A stretch of 64,000 bases of DNA from Jacaranda mimosifolia (lineage: Eukaryota; Streptophyta; Magnoliopsida; Lamiales; Bignoniaceae). Each line of letters opens with the position of its first letter. Within the stretch, counting starts at the first letter, position 1. Under the pieces are notes generated by a model that worked only from the letters and a program-made list of their open reading frames with translations, was not told the origin of the DNA and searched no databases. Positions 1 to 11,602 of this stretch are shown piece by piece. Made by a program: the position numbers and the translations under genes. The stretch lies in NCBI GenBank assembly GCA_018894105.1, contig CM032123.1, positions 28,187,744-28,251,743 of the forward strand. The letters are read 5' to 3'.

Positions 1-360
1 AACTGAGGCGCCACTCAGTCCAATCTTAAATAATAAGCCATAAACAAGCAATATGCCCATAAGAAATTTTTCAAACCTAACAGAAACAGCAGCAAATTTT
101 AACTTAAACAAACCCCGTCCAACACTAATTACATACCATATTCTATTTCTTAACACGTAACAAAATAAAAACATGCCACTAGGAATTTCATTATCATTCA
201 TGACAAGTCCAGGCTTAATAGTCAGATGATTCCATATATACATTCAAACACCTAATCTATTACAGAACATGTTCATGTCTAGGCCTGAGGTCTGAGTTCT
301 TCATCTATTCCTGTTTGAGAAAAATCAAAATAGTAAAAAAGTGTAAGTCCTAAGGACTTA

Positions 361-730
361 GAGGGTGCTTGGGTGAGCTTATAAGCTCTTTAAAACATCT
401 TATAAGATGTTTAAGAGCTTATAAGTTAATAAAAAGTGTTCGGTAATTTTTTTTTAAAAAGATCTTATAAGATCATAAAATAAGATGTTAGGAGCTTATA
501 AGTTCTTTCTAAAAAAGTAAGCAGACCCTAACTTATATTTAAGATCTTTGTAAGCTCCTTCATTTTTAACCATTTTAATTACAAAATTACCATTATTAAC
601 ATTTTATAAGTGTTAAGATCTTATTTTATCCAAATACTTCAACAACTTATTTTAAAAATAAGATCTAACATCTTATAAGCTCCAAAATCATCTTATAAGA
701 TTTTTTACATGAGCTTAGCCAAACACCCTC
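361..730 (+). mobile_element. Tourist-like MITE inserted in the left LTR, TSD TTA
   Basis: A 370-bp insert is absent at the matching point of the other LTR near 6206. It begins GAGGGTGCTTGGGTGAGCTT and ends with the inverted counterpart AAACACCCTC. TTA lies directly on both sides (358-360 and 731-733). A TTA target duplication with a GAGGGTGTTTGG-type TIR fits PIF/Harbinger (Tourist) MITEs. Inside are many CTTATAAG palindromes and no ORF. A second copy in the opposite orientation lies at 11208-11602. Confidence 0.85.
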
Positions 731-1181
731 TTAATAAGGTAGAAGAAAATGATAGGATTCAAAGATAAGCTATGGAGATACAACAATCAATAAACAAATT
801 CAGTAATAAGCAAGACTTTTCAATATGAACAAAATTCGATAATAAGTAAGAATTTTTAAATGATCAACAGAGTACATGACATGTATGATATCGAACTTAA
901 TAGACTATTGGCCATTCCAACCTGATTACTCCCAGATCAAATTAAAATTGCCAGTACCGAGCATCGGTACAGTATAAATAAAATTTCTTTATCGCTCCAT
1001 TGCTCAAGCACTCAGCTCGGCGGGTAATAATTTGTTTTAGGCATGGCCGGTCACATGCTAGATCCCATCATTCACAGTTTGTTACTAGCCGTAAGACTTG
1101 TCTCCATCGGTCCATTCCGCCAGGCCGTCATCCGGACCTAGCCCCAGGCCCAACCACCCCTCCCTATGGCGTCCCTCCGGG

Positions 1182-1240
1182 TGAAAACTGCCCATGGCGT
1201 CCCATAAGTTGAAAACTGCCCATGGGTCCCATGGGTTAAA
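1182..1240. repeat. Short imperfect tandem repeat inside LTR (CCCATGG motif)
   Basis: The unit GAAAACTGCCCATGG recurs with the spacer GTCCCATAAGTT, and a further CCCATGGG follows. The homologous stretch in the other LTR is at about 6690-6750 and is more degenerate. Clusters of short repeats also occur inside the LTRs at 25341-25700 and 59601-59710. Confidence 0.5.
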
Positions 1241-3221
1241 AAGATATAATGCCAATAGATAAAACTTAACCTTTAGACAATAACATGAGTATAATAAGGT
1301 ACAATCTGAACATTCAATATACTGGCCGGCAAGGCCATTTTAGGTTACAAAATGAGTCAACAAGAGAAACATAGTAGATCACTAGACCGACAAGATTTCT
1401 TGAACAACCAACACGTTTATGAGAAGTTAGCTAGTAATACAGGGTCAGCCGGCAAGGTTGTGGGGTATAAGGGAAAAAAAGAATAATATACTAAGAGTTC
1501 TGGGCACCAAAACAGAAACAAGCAATAACCCTCATAGGGATGTACACATTAGAAACAGATAACAATCGATATTTCAAATAATATACGAATTTTCAACAAG
1601 TATGATATAGAAACAGAAACCCTCACAGGGGTTTATCACAACAATAGGTAGGTATGAGAAAGGTGCCAAATTGGCAGAACCTTACCTCCAAAGTCTCAGA
1701 AGGCAATCACAGTCAATAGCTTACTGGTCCGCTGGACCCACTTCTTTATCACCTAACCAAATAAGTATATTTATAGTTAAAATCCATATTCAATCTCAAT
1801 AATTACTATTGTACTACCGACAATCTCAAAATCATTAGTTATTGGCTTAATACAGTAAAGTTTAGGGTTCTATTGGTGTTATCGGTATGAATTATGCTAA
1901 ATAAGTCATTATAACAGATATAATCATAGGATCCACACTAGTTCCGACAAAGAAATACAATCGGGTCCTAAATTACGTATTCAACCTTCCAATATTATGT
2001 CAAAAAAATCAATATTAACATTCCAGTCATTTTAAATAATCCAATTATTGCCACTTGGTTTAAATTCCATAATTCTACAAAATTAAGGTTTAATCCTCTT
2101 AATTAACTAAATTAACCCAAAGTTATTGAATAATAATTCGAATCCGGGTCCACTAACTCAAGATAAGTCCATGCATGTCCCCTAATTGACTCTAACATAT
2201 TTTATGTCAATGTATATCATAATACAAGATTCCTAGGAATTAAAATGATATAACATGTGTATGTGTATATAACCCAATCCAATTCTTTTCCCAATTTCTT
2301 ACTATTGGAGCCCCAAATCTACAAACCAACACCACCACTAGAACTATCGCGACGAGACGAACAAACTGTCTCAGCACCGCCACCGCGCTGTTGTCGGAGA
2401 AATTCACCACCACCACCAGGAGATACGTCTCAGCTCAACAAACACAACCCTCACTTTAATTTCACCATTTGCTGCTGAATTGAAGTCCAATTGAAGCTCC
2501 AAAGTTGCTGGGTCTCACTCACCACTGCATCGATTTTCTCCAAATTCTGTCATTGCCGCCGCGTCAAAGTTCAATTCAAAGCTATCTTCATGATCTATGA
2601 ACTGAAAGCTACAAAACTCATACCTGGGTCACGTCAAACGGTCGTCGGAATGTCGTTCCCATTAAGCTCCACCGTGGTTATTTTCTCGGACCACCGCTAC
2701 CTCGCCATCCGCTGATGATTCACATTGCATGTGGTACCATTCTACTCCTAAGAAGGTGGTAAGTGTTTTCTCGAGTTTAGATTTTTGTTTTGAGGTGTGG
2801 CCGGCGGTGATCACCGGTGAGAGGGAATGGAGGGTTTTGGTGGAGAAGATGATGAAAATGGGGGAAGAAATGAAAATATTATTTATATGTAATTGAACTT
2901 TTCCTGTCTCTCAAATTGACCCCATAATTTTCCTTAGCCCTCAATTGAATCCTTCAAGGTTCTAAATCTTTCAATCCAGCCCCAAGATAATATGAGTGCA
3001 TGACATTAGCCCCTTTGACCAATAATATATACCATGAAACCCCCAAAACTTTCAAGTTTAGTCCAATTAGGTTTTCTTAAATTACGGATTGACCTCAAAA
3101 TTCCTAATTTTCTTGCAATTAAGTTCTTTTTATTTATTTTTCGAGCCCTAAGATCCAACCAACCCATTTCTTGATTCCTCAACTCTTATTTTCCAAAATA
3201 CCGAATTTTAGGGGTGTTATA

Positions 3222-3240
3222 GTCCTCCCCTCCTTAAAAG
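3222..3240 (-). other. Polypurine tract of the TR-GAG-like element
   Basis: Read on the minus strand, this is a purine run of the AAGGAGGGGAGGA type directly next to the start of the 3' LTR. That is the expected position and composition of a plus-strand priming site. It fixes the LTR boundary at 3221. Confidence 0.8.
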
Positions 3241-3866
3241 AATTTGATCACCAGATTCTTATCTGGGTACTATTCCGACTGGCAGAAAATAAGCAGGTTC
3301 GGTCAATCGATCTACATTATCTCTTCATTACATTCTGCCAAGATTGCTTCTTCAAATCCCAACACATCTTTATGCTTCTCGGATGCATTGAATATCTTAA
3401 CTTGAGTGCCTTACTAATATTCTTTCTCCCATTTCCTCCAACACACATATTGTCTCAATTACCTATCATCTCAGTACTTAAAATATTCTCCCTTTCAGTT
3501 CTAATAGGGTACATGCTCTTATTTAAAAGACCATAAAGTCATTATATTAACAAATAATTAATCAACATCACAAGCTCACACTTACATAATATTTACATCA
3601 AAAAGTAGTCAAGGTCAGACTTAACATGCTAGTCCTCAAAACAAGTCATACATTCACAAACAGCAGCTATAAGTTCACAAAAACTAAACATACTAGATAT
3701 AGTCATGAACAACACATCGGTTGCTCCTTAAATGCTGCTCGAGATATAAAATCATGATTATGCAAGATCAGACTCCATAATGACATTCAAGAACTTAAGT
3801 GGAACCTTCTGCTACCTGTTTTCCTTTATCCTTTTGAGCACCTGAGATTAACTGTTTGCTGTTAGG
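3241..3866. other. 3' internal non-coding part of the element
   Basis: This is the segment between the gag remnant and the polypurine tract on the minus strand. An autonomous element would carry pol here. No protease, RT or integrase motif was seen on either strand, only short AT-rich frames. Confidence 0.6.
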
Positions 3867-4854
3867 GCAATCTCGAAGGAAATATTGACTGCTACCACAC
3901 CACAGACATTCTCCTAGCTTTTTTTGAACAATTAGATTCCTCATTATTTAACACACCACAAAATCCACAAACCTTTTTTAATGTCCCATATTGGACCTTC
4001 TACCTTTTCCTACTTGAACTACTTTCTTTGCCAACAGTAGCTCTAGATTCACAAACTTTCCCTATCTTGCCTCTTTTCTCATCTGTATACATCTCAAGAG
4101 GTTCTTGTTCCACCCGTAAGGCCCTCTTTAAGGCTTCCTCAAAGTTAGACTGCTCGTAAGGCGTGACGGTCCATCGTATCTCAGATCTTAACCCCTTAAC
4201 GAATTTTTCAATCTTACACTCCTCATTTCTCAATATATGTGGGGCATACCAAATCAACCTATTGAATTTTGCTTCATATTGCCATACTGGCATATATTCT
4301 TGGGTAAGACTTGCAAATTCTTATTTTCGGGCATCTCTTACTTCTTATGGTATGTACCTATCCATAAATTCCTATACGAAGTTGTCCCAATTATGAGGTA
4401 CTTTCTTATGTTCCCATTATTGGCTTACCAAGGTCTACTATTGACCTGCAGCTCCTTTTAATAGATAGATGGAAAATATAAATTTGAGGTCATTTGGGTA
4501 ACCTAACATCTGAAAAATATCATCAATCTCCCTGATCCAAGCTTCTGCCACTTGGTGATCTGATTCACCTATAAACGTTGGAGGGTGAAACTTAAGATGA
4601 TGTGTTATAGTCCTAAACTTTGGAGGCTCTTCGCTTCTTTCAGGGCTATCAATCTGACCTTGCTACTGGTGCGATTGTAGGAATTTCTGCCACGTTGCAT
4701 TCATCTGTTCCATAACTTCTCTCCTTACTGTTAAACGCACCTGTGGACCTCGTGTCTTTTCTTCAACACTTATTGGATGTCTCCGTTCTGAGATGTCTTC
4801 TTCTAGATTTTCTCGATTAGGGGAATGCATTGGGATTAGTTCTTGTGACACCAT
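3867..4854 (-). pseudogene. Gypsy-type gag remnant with damaged zinc knuckle
   Basis: Reading leftward from 4854, the first frame contains an acidic and basic N-terminal stretch (MVSQELIPMHSP). A second stretch at about 4450-4620 reads FIGESDHQVAEAWIREID and continues toward LLKGAAGQ, the conserved retrotransposon gag core, then hits a stop where gag normally has a tryptophan pair. A third frame (4000-4293) holds YEAKFNRLIWYAPH and FVKGLRSEIR, the C-terminal half of the gag domain. A knuckle-like CLWCGSSQYFLRDC lies at 3867-3908. It has three of the four CCHC ligands, but the histidine is tyrosine (CAT to TAT). At least one stop and two frame changes separate the pieces, so it cannot encode a full capsid protein. 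It would once have packaged the element RNA. Confidence 0.8.
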
Positions 4855-5780
4855 TCAATAAGTTGCAAGCTCTGCGGTTGCAGACTATACTTATCTGTAA
4901 TATTTAAATGAGATGTTTTTCAGTTAGTATCTATTCATTATTAGTTCTCATTGCACAAGATTCAAAATATATACACAATTTCTTGAAGTTTTGAAAATAA
5001 GGAAGATAAGAGTAAGTTTAACAAATTTTCAATAACTCATAATAGAAAGAAAGGAAATATGCTAACAAATATTTGAAAGATAAAATTCGTTAATATATTA
5101 GGTTTGCATTACCAAAATTACGTCAGCGTATACAAAAGTTCAAAATTTGCAAAATAGTTATGCTAACTATACGCTTGATCGAACATAAAGTGATAAGGCA
5201 TAAGGAGGGGAAAAAGAAAATATCAACCAATGCTACGCGGTCCAACAATTAGAAGCTACTACCAAGCAGCTACTATCTTATATACATACGTACAATGTGC
5301 CCACAGGCACCAAATCACCCAACTCTAGTTTTCCTCATCGGTGATATCGAACTCAGTATCCTTGCTATTGTTTACTCGCTACTAGAAATCATCATCCATC
5401 CAGAGCTAGGGATCGTCCTCATCATCGTCAATTTCCTGATAACTATATCGTTTGAGTCACACCATACAAATTTATCCATTTAATCTATCCGTAGTATAGA
5501 CATCTAAGGCATTTCCAAAATCAAGCTTATTCCCTACAATCTGAGAGTCATATCCTAGTATCAGATCCTACGATAACTCAAGTTTTCCTCATCTCAAGTG
5601 TTTACAACCTACAATACTCAACTCATCTTACTAATATCAACTAATCAAATTCATCTTAAATCCTTGAATCACACTGGAACTTCCCAATACGCAAGATACC
5701 CAAAAATTCATATTCAAACTAATCTAAGCAAAAGGTCAGTCACAGATCCCAATGATACCATAATGCCTAGGTCATCGACA
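4855..5780. other. Leader between PBS and gag
   Basis: About 0.9 kb of AT-rich sequence lies between the primer binding site and the gag start on the minus strand. It presumably holds the packaging leader of the retroelement. No coding pattern is visible, and the short plus-strand frames here have no recognisable motif. Confidence 0.5.
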
Positions 5781-5799
5781 AACCTAGGCTCTGATACCA
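5781..5799 (-). other. Primer binding site, initiator tRNA-Met type
   Basis: On the minus strand this reads TGGTATCAGAGCCTAGGTT. The first 12 bases match the usual plant tRNA-iMet PBS. It lies two bases inside the 5' LTR end, as expected, and sets the element on the minus strand. Confidence 0.88.
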
Positions 5800-5801
5800 C
5801 C

Positions 5802-8717
5802 TCTAACGCCCCATCTTGGGATAGCACCTAAGCTGAGGCGCCACTCAGTTCAATCTTAAATAATAAGTTATAAACAAACAATAGGCCCATAAGAAAATTT
5901 TCAAACCTAATAGAAACAACAGCAGATTTTAACTTAAACAAACCCCCTCCAACACTAATTACATACCATAGTCCATTTCTTAACACTTAACAAAATAAAA
6001 AACACGCCACTAGGAATTTCATTATCATTCATGACACATCACAACATGTCAAGGCTAGGCTTAACAGTCAGATGATTCCATATATACATTCCAACATCTA
6101 ATCTATTACAGAACATGTTCATGTCCAGGCCTGAGGTCTGAGTTCTTCACCTATTCTTGTCTGAGAAAAATCAAAATAGTACAGGAAGGTAAGTCCTAAG
6201 GACTTAGTGAGGAAGAAGAAAATGATAGGATTCAAAGGAAAGCTATTGAGATACAACAATCAATAAACAAATTCAGTAATAAGCAAGACTTTTCAATATG
6301 AACAAAATTTGGTAATAAGCAAGAATTTTTAACATGATCAACAGAGTACATGACACATATGATATCGAACTTAACAGACCGTTGGTCATTCCAACCTGAT
6401 TACTCCCAGATCAAATTATAATTGCTAGTACCGGGCGTCGGTACAGTATAAATAAAATTTTCTTATCGTTCCATTGCTCAAGCACTCAGCTCAGCGAGTA
6501 ATAATTTATTTTTATGGCAGGGCTGGTCACATGCCGGATCCCGTCACTCACAGTTTGCTACCTTCAGCTACCTGTAAGTCAGGATCGTAAGTGGGTACTA
6601 GCTGTAAGATCTATCTCCATCGGTTCGTTTCACCTGGCCGTCTTCCAGACCTAGCCCCGAGCCCACCCCTCCTCTCGTGGCGTCTCTCCAGGTGAAAACA
6701 GCTCATGGCATCCTATAAGTTGAAAATCGCCCATGACGTCCCATGGGTTAAAAAGATATAATACCACCAGATAAAACTTAACCTTTAGACAATAACATGT
6801 GTATAATATGGTACAATCTGAACATTCAATATACTGGCCGACGAGGCCATTTCGGGTTATAAAATGAGTCAACAAGAGAAACACAATAGATCATTAGACT
6901 GACAAGATTTCTTGAACAACCAACACGTTTATGAGAAGATAACAAGTAATATAGGGTCAGTCGGCAAGGCTGTAGGGTACAAGGGACAAAAATGAATAAT
7001 ATAATAAGAGTTATGGACATCATAACAGAAATAAGCAATAATCCGCATAGGGGTGTACACATTAGAAACAGATAACAATCGAGATTTCAAATAATATATG
7101 AATTTTCAATAAGTACGATACAAAAATAGAAACCCTCACATGGTTTTATCACAACAACAAGTAGGTACGAGAAAGGTGCCAGATTGGCAGACCCTTACCT
7201 CCAAAGTCTCAGAAGGTAGTTACAGCCAATAGCTTACTGGTTCGCTGGACCCACTTCTTTCTTACCTAACCAAATAAGTATATTTACAGTTAAAATCCAT
7301 ATTCAATCTCAATAATTACTATTATACTACCGACAGTCTCAAAATCATTAGTTATTGGCTTAATACAGTAATGTTTAGGGTTCTATTGGTGTTATTGGTA
7401 TGAATTGTGCTAATTAAGTCATTATAACAGATATAGTCACAGGATCCATACTAGTTCTAGTAAAGAAATACAATCGGGTCTTAAATTACATAATCAACCT
7501 TATAATATTATGTCAAAAAAATCAATATTAACATTCCAATCATTTTAAATAATCCAATTATTGCCACTTAGGTTTAAATTCCAAAAATCCACAAAATTAG
7601 GGTTTAATCCTCTGAATTAACTAAATTAACCCAAAGTTATTGAATAATAATTCGAATCCGGGTCCACTAACTCAAGATAAGTCCATGCATGTCCCCTAAT
7701 TGACTATAATACATATTTTTATGTCAATGTATATCATAATACAAGATTCCTATGAATTAAAATGATATAACATGTGTGTGTGTATATAATCCGATCCAAT
7801 TCTTTACCCAATTTCTTACTATTGGAGCCCCAAATCTACAAACCAACACCACCACCAGAACCACCATGACAAGATAAATAAACTATCTCAGCACCACCGC
7901 CATTTGCTGGAGAAGTTCACCACTACCTCCAGAAGATGCATCTCAACTCAACGAACACAAACCCCATTTCAATTTCACCATTTGCTACCGAATTGAAGTC
8001 CAATTGAAGCTCTAAAGTTGCTGGGTCTCACTCGCTGCCGTGTCGATTTTCTCCAAATTCCGCCATCGCTGCCGCGTCAAAGTTCAATTCAAAGCTATCT
8101 TTGTGATCTCTAAACTGAAAGCTACAAAACCCATACCTAGGTCACGTCAAATGATCGCCAAAACACCATTCCCATCAAGCTCTGCCGTGGCTATTTTCTC
8201 GGACCACTGCTACCTCGCCGTCTTCTGGTGATTCACATTACATGTGGTACCATTTTACTCCTAAGAAGGTGAGGAGTGTTTTGGTTGCTTTAGATTTTTG
8301 TTTTGAGGTGTGGCCGAAGGTGATCGCCGGTGAGTGGGAATGGAGGGTTTAGGTGGAGAAGATAATGAAAATATGATTTATATATAATTGAACTTTTCCT
8401 ATCTCTCAAATTGACCTAAAAATTTTCCTCAACCCTCAATTGAATCCTTCAAGGTTGTAAATCTTTCAATCCAGCCCTAAGATAATATGAGTGCATTACA
8501 TTAGCCCCTTTGACAAAGAATATATACCATGCAAACCCCAAAACTTTTAAGTTTAGTCCAATTAGGTTTTCTTAAATTACGGATTGACCCCAAAATTTCT
8601 AATTTTCTTGCAATTAAGTCCTTTTTCATTGATTTTTCGAGTCCTAAGATCCGACCAACCCATTTCTTGATTCCTCAACTCTTATTTTCCAAAAAATTGA
8701 ACTTTAGGGGTGTTACA
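5802..8717 (-). repeat. 5' LTR of the TR-GAG-like element
   Basis: This is the 2.9-kb direct copy of 1-3221 without the MITE. On the plus strand its ends are TCTAACGCCCC (expected TGTAAC) and GGGGTGTTACA, so it has the TGTAAC...GTTACA inverted termini of this LTR class with one changed base. No gene is visible inside. Confidence 0.88.
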
Positions 8718-8974
8718 AAATAGGTAAGTTATAAATATTATATATTTATATTTATATAATACATATTTATATATAAATATACAAAAAACAACAAAAAAAA
8801 TAAATTAGAAAAATGAGAATAAAAAAAATGAGAATAATTTTTTTAAATTTAACAATAAAAAAATTGGTGTGAAGGAGATGAAAGAAGATATATAAAAAAA
8901 TTTTCTTCAAGAAAAAAAAAAATGGAAATATATATAAAAAATAAATAAATTGAATTAAAAGTATATAAATTAAT
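8718..8974. other. AT-rich low-complexity spacer
   Basis: Short A/T runs and TATA-type dinucleotide tracts fill this stretch. The 83-residue minus-strand frame here is all Phe, Ile, Leu and Lys from base composition. I see no gene. Confidence 0.6.
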
Positions 8975-10225
8975 TGTAACAACCCTAAAAATTTAATAGA
9001 TGAAAATTTAAATATCATTATTTCAATTTAATCTTAGAAAAAAAAGTTTTGGAGGTCAAAAAGTAAATAGGAAAAGACTAAATTGTAAGACATTTGAAAG
9101 TTTTGGGGGTTAAATTGAAATTATTGTTGGTCAAATAGGTCAATGTAGGGCACTCAATTAATGAAGGCTTAATTGAAAATAGAAAGAAAGTTCTGGGGGT
9201 CAATTTATAATATCCAAAAATTGCTCTTTAAATAGCAAACCAACCCCCCATTTCTTCAAATTCCCACTTGCAAATCGCAGCTTTCCCTTCAGCAATTTCC
9301 CTCCGGCGATGGAAAAACTCACAACGGCCGATGTGGTGGCGTAGTTGGATTAGGGCCTCAATTGGTGGTCAATTTGATGGTGGAGCTTAAAATTGATCTG
9401 GGTGTTTGATTGTGTGGGTTGAGACGCGACAGTTGGTAGTGGTGGTTAGCAATTCCGGTGGCCGGTGGAGGCGGCACATAGCGGCCATGAGTCAGAATTC
9501 TCGTCTCGTTGCATTGGTCGTATGTGTGGTATTGGTTTGTGGTAATTAAGCTCCGATAATAAGATTTTGGGTAAAAATCATTTGGAATCGGGGTTATTAT
9601 CGATTAACTTGTATTGTTCTTATTGGTTAACAATTCTTATATTTTAAGTGATATGGAAGAAAATGAACTGGGAAGGAGCAATGGAATGCATGGATATATG
9701 TATAATGCTTAGTGGACTCGGATTTGTAATATATATATATGGGATAATTGCAGTTGACCCCCCATCCTATTACCTCCTTTGCACATTGCCCCCCAACCGT
9801 TGTCGATGTGCAATTTTACCACCTGAACTATTGAAATGTTCGCTAACACCATTTTTGCCCATTTTCGGTGGAATCCAACCAATCAGCATTGGACACGTGG
9901 ACTGAAGGCACCGGAATATTCTTGTTAGATTCCACAAGAAATGTGCAAATGTGTGTTGTCGAACATTTTTATTAGTTCAGGTGGTAAAATTGCACATCGA
10001 CAACGGTTGGGGGGCAATGTGCAAATGAGGCCATAAGTTGGGGGGTAATGTGCAATTAACCCTATATATATATATATATATATAATCTTTGACTAATTAA
10101 GTTAAATAAATGATTAACATCCTAATTTTGTATATAATAATGTATGTTGCTGAATCATTAAAGATTGAATTTTTATTAATTAGATTTAACTGCTGTAATT
10201 TATAATTGACTTTGTGTATATGTAT
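8975..10225 (+). repeat. Truncated giant LTR, related to 57885-60334
   Basis: It starts TGTAACAACCCTAAAAATTT and follows the same order of landmarks as the complete solo LTR at 57885: GGGGGTCAA motifs, a GC-rich 9290-9500 patch with CTCGTCTCGTTG, a CTTAGTGGACTCG block, then AACTGCTGTAATTTATAATTGACTTTGTGT in two pieces. Similarity stops at a TA/CA repeat near 10216, so the distal half is missing. A hairpin MITE (9741-10062) interrupts it. Confidence 0.75.
9741..10062. mobile_element. Hairpin MITE with about 98-bp terminal inverted repeats
   Basis: It begins GGGATAATTGCAGTTGACC and ends with the inverse of GGGTTAATTGCACATTACC. From about base 41 the two arms agree almost perfectly through TTGCCCCCCAACCGTTGTCG and GCAATTTTACCACCTGAACT. 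Roughly 98 bp of each end can pair around a 125-bp centre. Both flanks are TA repeats, so a 9-bp MULE-like duplication is possible but ambiguous. There is no transposase. Confidence 0.82.
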
Positions 10226-10256
10226 ATATATATATACACACACACACACATATAAT
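10216..10256. repeat. (TA)n(CA)n microsatellite
   Basis: Alternating TA is followed by CA dinucleotides at the point where the truncated LTR loses similarity to its relative. Confidence 0.9.
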
Positions 10257-11207
10257 ATCCCAGCGTTTTTAACTTTAAAACAAAGCGGAAGAAATTATTT
10301 TGTACACGTGGTTTTTCAGTATATATCTAAAGGGTCTCTCTTTCTCTCGTGTTGTCACCTATCATCATTCTGTCACAATGTTGTAATAAATAATTAATGA
10401 TGTAAGAGTTGGACAAAAGGATAAATTGGAATAAACTCGCAGCTAGCTTAGCAGTAGGTTTTCGAAAAGTAATCAATGTTGGAAATGTAGTAGTAGTAGT
10501 TGGGTGATAATAGTAAAAACCTAAAAGGATTATTTTAACTTGTTTTCGAGTTGGTATGATTTGATCAGTGGAGAATCATTAGCAAGCTAGCCTAAGCCTT
10601 CTTAGTACAATGGACTTCTAATAAACTTGTTAATTTGCATTTATAAATTATAGTGCTGAAAAAAACAAAATATTGTCTGTGCCCTTAGTTAATTAAGGCT
10701 AAAAGAATATTGAAATACCTTTGAAAAATAATATGGTTCTGGCTATTTTAGACACTCTATACATTTGCTATTTAAATTTTTTAAAATAATAAATAAAAAT
10801 ATTTATTTACTTTTTATACTATACTGTAATTTTTAATATTTCAATTTATTGATTTAAATTCTAAAAATAAATAAAAGAAAAGTTGTGATAAAATAAAATG
10901 ATTGAAGAAAAAATGTGAAATTAGAGAAAGAGAAAACAAAAATAAAAGAAAATAAAATTATCTTTCTAATTTTTTAAAATAGAATTAATTTATCATCTCA
11001 CTAAAAATATTTGAAATTAATTATTAAGGCCCTTGTACTATTTACTATTACAGAGTCATTACTAATTCGGTGGCGGATCTAATTCAACATTATAATTAAT
11101 CGGAATTCGAATTTAAAAGGAAATTAATAATGCAAGTGAGCCAAAAAGAAAAAGAAAAGGCCAAAAAATAATAATAAAATAAAGATAAATAGATAGGCAA
11201 ACACTTA
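10257..11207. other. AT-rich intergenic sequence, nothing recognised
   Basis: There is no ORF with motif content, no repeat pair and no RNA-gene pattern. A few GTAGTAGTAG and poly-A/T tracts occur. Confidence 0.6.
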
Positions 11208-11602
11208 GAGGGTGTTTGACTAAACTTATTTTAAACATCTTATAAGCTCCTAAATCTTATAAGATATTTTTGGAGCTCATAAGATATTAGATCTTATTTT
11301 TAAAATAAGTTGTTCAAGTGTTTGGATAAAATAAGATCTTGGAGCTTATAAGATGTTAATAATGACAATTTTGTAATTAAAATGGTTAAAAATAAAGGAG
11401 CTTGTTAATATCTTAAAAGTAAGTTAGGGTCTCTTTATTTTTTTTAGAAGAGCTTATAAGCTTCTAACATCTTATTTTATGATCTTATAAGCTTTTTTTT
11501 TTTAAAAATAAATAAATTATCAAATATTTTTTATCAATTTATAAGCACTTAAACATTTTATAAAATATTTTAAGGAGTTTATGAGCTCACCCAAACACCC
11601 TC
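11208..11602 (-). mobile_element. Tourist-like MITE, second copy, TSD TTA
   Basis: This 395-bp element starts GAGGGTGTTTGACTAAAC and ends CACCCAAACACCCTC, with TTA on both sides (11205-11207 and 11603-11605). Its reverse complement aligns with 361-730, including the GAGCTCATAAACTCC and AAGTGCTTATAA blocks. It is therefore the same family in the opposite orientation. No ORF. Confidence 0.85.

Larger units (their letters stand above)
1..3221 (-). repeat. 3' LTR of the TR-GAG-like element
   Basis: This segment is near-identical to 5830-8717, apart from a 370-bp MITE insertion (361-730) and small changes. It ends at GGGGTGTTATA, a C-to-T variant of the GTTACA terminus in the other copy. Window base 1 corresponds to about base 5830 of the other LTR. 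The part near 2300-2720 (CGCCACCGCG-type sequence) gives spurious short ORFs in both copies. I see no gene. Confidence 0.88.
1..8717 (-). mobile_element. Gag-only gypsy-type LTR retrotransposon (TR-GAG-like), cut by window start
   Basis: Two direct copies of a roughly 3-kb sequence (1-3221 and 5802-8717) flank a 2.6-kb internal region. On the minus strand the order is 5' LTR beginning TGTAACACCCC, a PBS complementary to plant initiator tRNA-Met, a long leader, a broken gag, a polypurine tract, and the 3' LTR. There is no trace of protease, reverse transcriptase, RNase H or integrase. This matches the plant non-autonomous class called TR-GAG or LARD-like elements, mobilised in trans by autonomous Gypsy relatives. 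The left LTR lacks only about the last 28 bases, which fall outside the window, so the target duplication cannot be checked. The long LTR, TGTAAC start and tRNA-Met PBS suggest a Del/Tekay-type chromovirus relative, but lineage is inferred. Confidence 0.85.

Noticed and set aside
2257..2715. Plus-strand ORFs in the left LTR (and the matching 8040-8231 ORF)
   Set aside because: They lie inside the LTR, are not conserved in frame between the two copies, and contain no motif.
8767..9018. 83-aa minus-strand ORF rich in Phe and Ile, like a membrane protein
   Set aside because: It comes from A/T homopolymer runs and spans an LTR start. No plausible gene structure.
9648..9905. 85-aa ORF crossing 9741
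   Set aside because: It runs from LTR sequence into the hairpin MITE, so it is a chance fusion across an insertion border.
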